A stretch of 22,696 nucleotides of DNA from ZC4RG35 sp964388105 (lineage in GTDB: Bacteria > Actinomycetota > Acidimicrobiia > Spongiisociales > ZC4RG35), in assembly GCA_964388105.1 (NCBI GenBank), contig CAYLYQ010000034.1, forward strand, positions 1 to 22,696. Reading direction: 5' to 3'. Numbering within the stretch: the stretch's first letter is position 1; each line of letters begins with the position of its first letter. Shown here one piece after another: positions 21,584 through 22,696 of this stretch. The notes below the pieces were generated by a model. The model saw only the letters and a program-made list of their open reading frames with translations, made no database searches and was not told the DNA's origin. The position numbers and the translations under genes were made by a program.

Positions 21584-21652
21584 ACGGCGAGACCCGGTGC
21601 CCTCAGGTGGAGCTCGGACGCCCCCAGTGGATCCCCGGGCCTCCAGCGGGGA

Positions 21653-21658
21653 TAGAGT
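21653..21658 (+). promoter_or_regulatory. -10 box of the uORF and DUF4760-like gene
   Basis: TAGAGT lies 6 nt before the ATG at 21665, so the transcript probably begins at the upstream ORF's start codon. Confidence 0.5.
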
Positions 21659-21664
21659 CGCCCC

Positions 21665-21703
21665 ATGAGCGAGAGCGCTCCGCGGAAGGTGGGGCGTCCG
21701 TGA
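21665..21703 (+). CDS. Leaderless 12-codon upstream ORF
   Basis: The ATG sits 6 nt after TAGAGT and encodes MSESAPRKVGRP before a TGA at 21701-21703. That stop overlaps the GTG start of the next gene (GTGA at 21700). The position suggests translational coupling or a leader-peptide role. It is too short for coding statistics, so it rests on promoter spacing and the exact overlap. Confidence 0.45.
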   Translation: MSESAPRKVGRP

Positions 21704-22206
21704 CGGTCTCCAACATCTCGGTGTTGATCGCGGCCGCGAGCGTCTTGGTCGCGAGCGCCTTCTACGCCTTTCAGGTCCGAAACCAGACCAGGGTGCGAAA
21801 GGCCGACCTGGTGATGCGCCTGTACGCCACCTTCGACTCCCTTCAATTCCAGGAGGCCTTCCACAAGTTCTTCTGGGCCGACGTGCACGACTTCGATTCC
21901 CTGATGGCTGCGGCTGATGGACAGCGCCACGTCGGGACGTACCTGTTCACCTTCTACGAGGAAGTGGGCATCCTGTTGCGCCACGGTCTGATCGACTTCG
22001 ATCTCGTCAGCGCGTTGCTCGGCAACTCCGGTCGCCAGTTGTGGGAGAAGATCGCACCCGCGATCAAAGAGGCGCGAGTGCTTTCCGACGACCCGCAGTT
22101 GTACGAGCACTTCGAGTACCTGTATGACGAGATGGTGAGGCGATCTCCCCAGCCGCCGCACCCGATCGAATTGGCCGATCACGACACCTCGGAAGCCGAG
22201 GCTTGA
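21700..22206 (+). CDS. Membrane-anchored DUF4760-like protein
   Basis: A 168-aa protein with an N-terminal membrane helix (about residues 4-25) and a cytoplasmic helical domain. Aromatic-rich segments such as LVMRLYATFDSLQFQEAFHKFFW, LFTFYEEVGILLRHGLIDFDLVSALLG and LYEHFEYLYDEMVRR resemble DUF4760 proteins, whose function is unknown. The GTG at 21700 is chosen because it begins just before the membrane helix and has GGAAGGTGGGG a few bases upstream. It is coupled to the 12-codon ORF by a GTGA overlap. Confidence 0.7.
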   Translation: MTVSNISVLIAAASVLVASAFYAFQVRNQTRVRKADLVMRLYATFDSLQFQEAFHKFFWADVHDFDSLMAAADGQRHVGTYLFTFYEEVGILLRHGLIDFDLVSALLGNSGRQLWEKIAPAIKEARVLSDDPQLYEHFEYLYDEMVRRSPQPPHPIELADHDTSEAEA

Positions 22207-22222
22207 TTCCGGAAGTTCGTTC

Positions 22223-22274
22223 ACGGGGGTTCTGGGGCCACGGACCATCTGTCGGGATGGGGATGAACCCCCGT
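22223..22274. repeat. Inverted repeat between the DUF4760-like gene and the tRNA promoter
   Basis: ACGGGGGTTC (22223-22232) and GAACCCCCGT (22265-22274) are perfect 10-bp complements with 32 nt between. The right arm ends on the first base of the tRNA -35 box. It may terminate the upstream gene or mark a binding site. Confidence 0.45.
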
Positions 22275-22302
22275 TGTCATAGGCCGGATGGAGCCGTACA
22301 AT
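22274..22302 (+). promoter_or_regulatory. Promoter of the initiator tRNA
   Basis: TTGTCA (22274-22279) and TACAAT (22297-22302) are separated by 17 nt, a near-consensus housekeeping promoter. The tRNA begins 14 nt after the -10 box. Confidence 0.8.
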
Positions 22303-22316
22303 GGTGGTTCCACCGA

Positions 22317-22390
<74 letters not shown>

Positions 22391-22395
22391 CCGAA

Positions 22396-22426
22396 AGCCC
22401 CGGTCAGCCAATTGCTGACCGGGGCT
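22396..22426 (+). terminator. Rho-independent terminator of the tRNA
   Basis: AGCCCCGGTCAGC (22396-22408) and GCTGACCGGGGCT (22414-22426) pair perfectly over 13 bp around the loop CAATT. A short pyrimidine-rich stretch follows. Confidence 0.85.
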
Positions 22427-22478
22427 TCTACCGTCTCCTGGCTCCGTTCTACCGTCGCTTCCACCGGATCTTCTACCG
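22426..22478. repeat. Short direct repeats TTCTACCG beside the integrase end
   Basis: TTCTACCG occurs at 22426, 22447 and 22471, with a one-base variant TTCCACCG at 22459. The last three are 12 nt apart. The repeats lie between the tRNA terminator and the integrase stop codon, where arm-type recombinase or excisionase sites are often found. Confidence 0.5.
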
Positions 22479-22696
22479 GCTTTCGGCGATCAGGCTCTCG
22501 AAGATGCGAGCGGCTTCGGCTTGCATGCCGGGGAGGACGTGCTGGTAGGTGTCGATGGTGAACGCCGGGTTCCCATGCCCCAGACGTTCACTGACCACCT
22601 TGACGGGCACGCCGGCCTTGATCAGCAGGGTCCCGTGGGTGTGGCGGACGTCATGGAGACGGACCTTTGGTACCCCGGCTCGTTCCACGATCCGCT
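22473..22696 (-). CDS. Tyrosine recombinase / phage-type integrase, C-terminal part
   Basis: The frame is open to the window edge, so this is the last roughly 74 residues of a longer gene. It shows the catalytic core end of tyrosine integrases: HDVRHTHGT (His and Arg of the catalytic set), LGHGN (third basic position) and DTYQHVLPG with the nucleophilic tyrosine. The protein cuts and joins DNA at an attachment site. Its 3' end points to the initiator tRNA, the standard arrangement for an element integrated at a tRNA 3' end. The rest of the element lies outside the window. Confidence 0.9.
   Translation of the reverse strand, partial: RIVERAGVPKVRLHDVRHTHGTLLIKAGVPVKVVSERLGHGNPAFTIDTYQHVLPGMQAEAARIFESLIAESR

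Overview
The window is GC-rich, tightly packed bacterial DNA with convergent and divergent gene pairs, GTG/TTG starts and many 4-nt ATGA/GTGA overlaps. The families present point to Actinomycetota: a DUF2342-type zincin, a UPF0182 membrane protein, a mycothiol-type DinB/MIP protein, a DivIVA-like coiled-coil protein, a sigE-type ECF/ZAS cluster next to tatA and htrA, and a SigB/SigF-family sigma factor. An uncultured lineage such as Acidimicrobiia would fit, but this is inference. A run of exactly 100 N (6170-6269) marks a scaffold gap. Many genes show a TANNNT-like -10 box 6-7 nt before the start codon, so leaderless transcription appears common.

Layout. Positions 1-2263 hold tatA, an ECF sigma factor, its zinc-finger anti-sigma factor and a RseB/MucB-like sensor, the last three linked by 4-nt overlaps. 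On the minus strand, 4473-2273, lie an HtrA-like serine protease and a DUF2342 protein without its zinc-binding histidines. Together these form an envelope-stress group. MoaE, a PDZ/Lon-like (YlbL-type) protease, the gapped DivIVA-like gene, a 949-aa UPF0182 protein and a coupled VOC protein follow on the plus strand to 10845. A divergent IF-1 (minus), a SulP transporter, a DODA-type dioxygenase and a small unknown protein (minus) come next.

Positions 14019-20884 hold a partner-switching signalling region. It starts with an intact RsbW/SpoIIAB-type ATPase and a membrane sensor phosphatase (dCACHE-GAF-PP2C with a decayed GHKL tail). A DHA2-type MFS exporter and a 48-aa membrane protein sit between, both on the minus strand. 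Then a decayed GHKL protein (minus) faces a three-gene operon: STAS anti-anti-sigma, a decayed GHKL protein, and a single ORF fusing a SpoIIAB-like anti-sigma domain to a SigB/SigF-type sigma factor. The two divergent units appear to use overlapping -10 boxes. The anti-sigma::sigma fusion with its decayed GHKL neighbours is the most unusual system here.

The right end has a DinB/MIP-type protein (minus), a DUF4760-like membrane-anchored protein preceded by a leaderless 12-codon upstream ORF, an initiator tRNA with a clear promoter and terminator, and the 3' part of a tyrosine integrase pointing toward the tRNA. An integrated element therefore probably begins at about 22390 and runs beyond the window.
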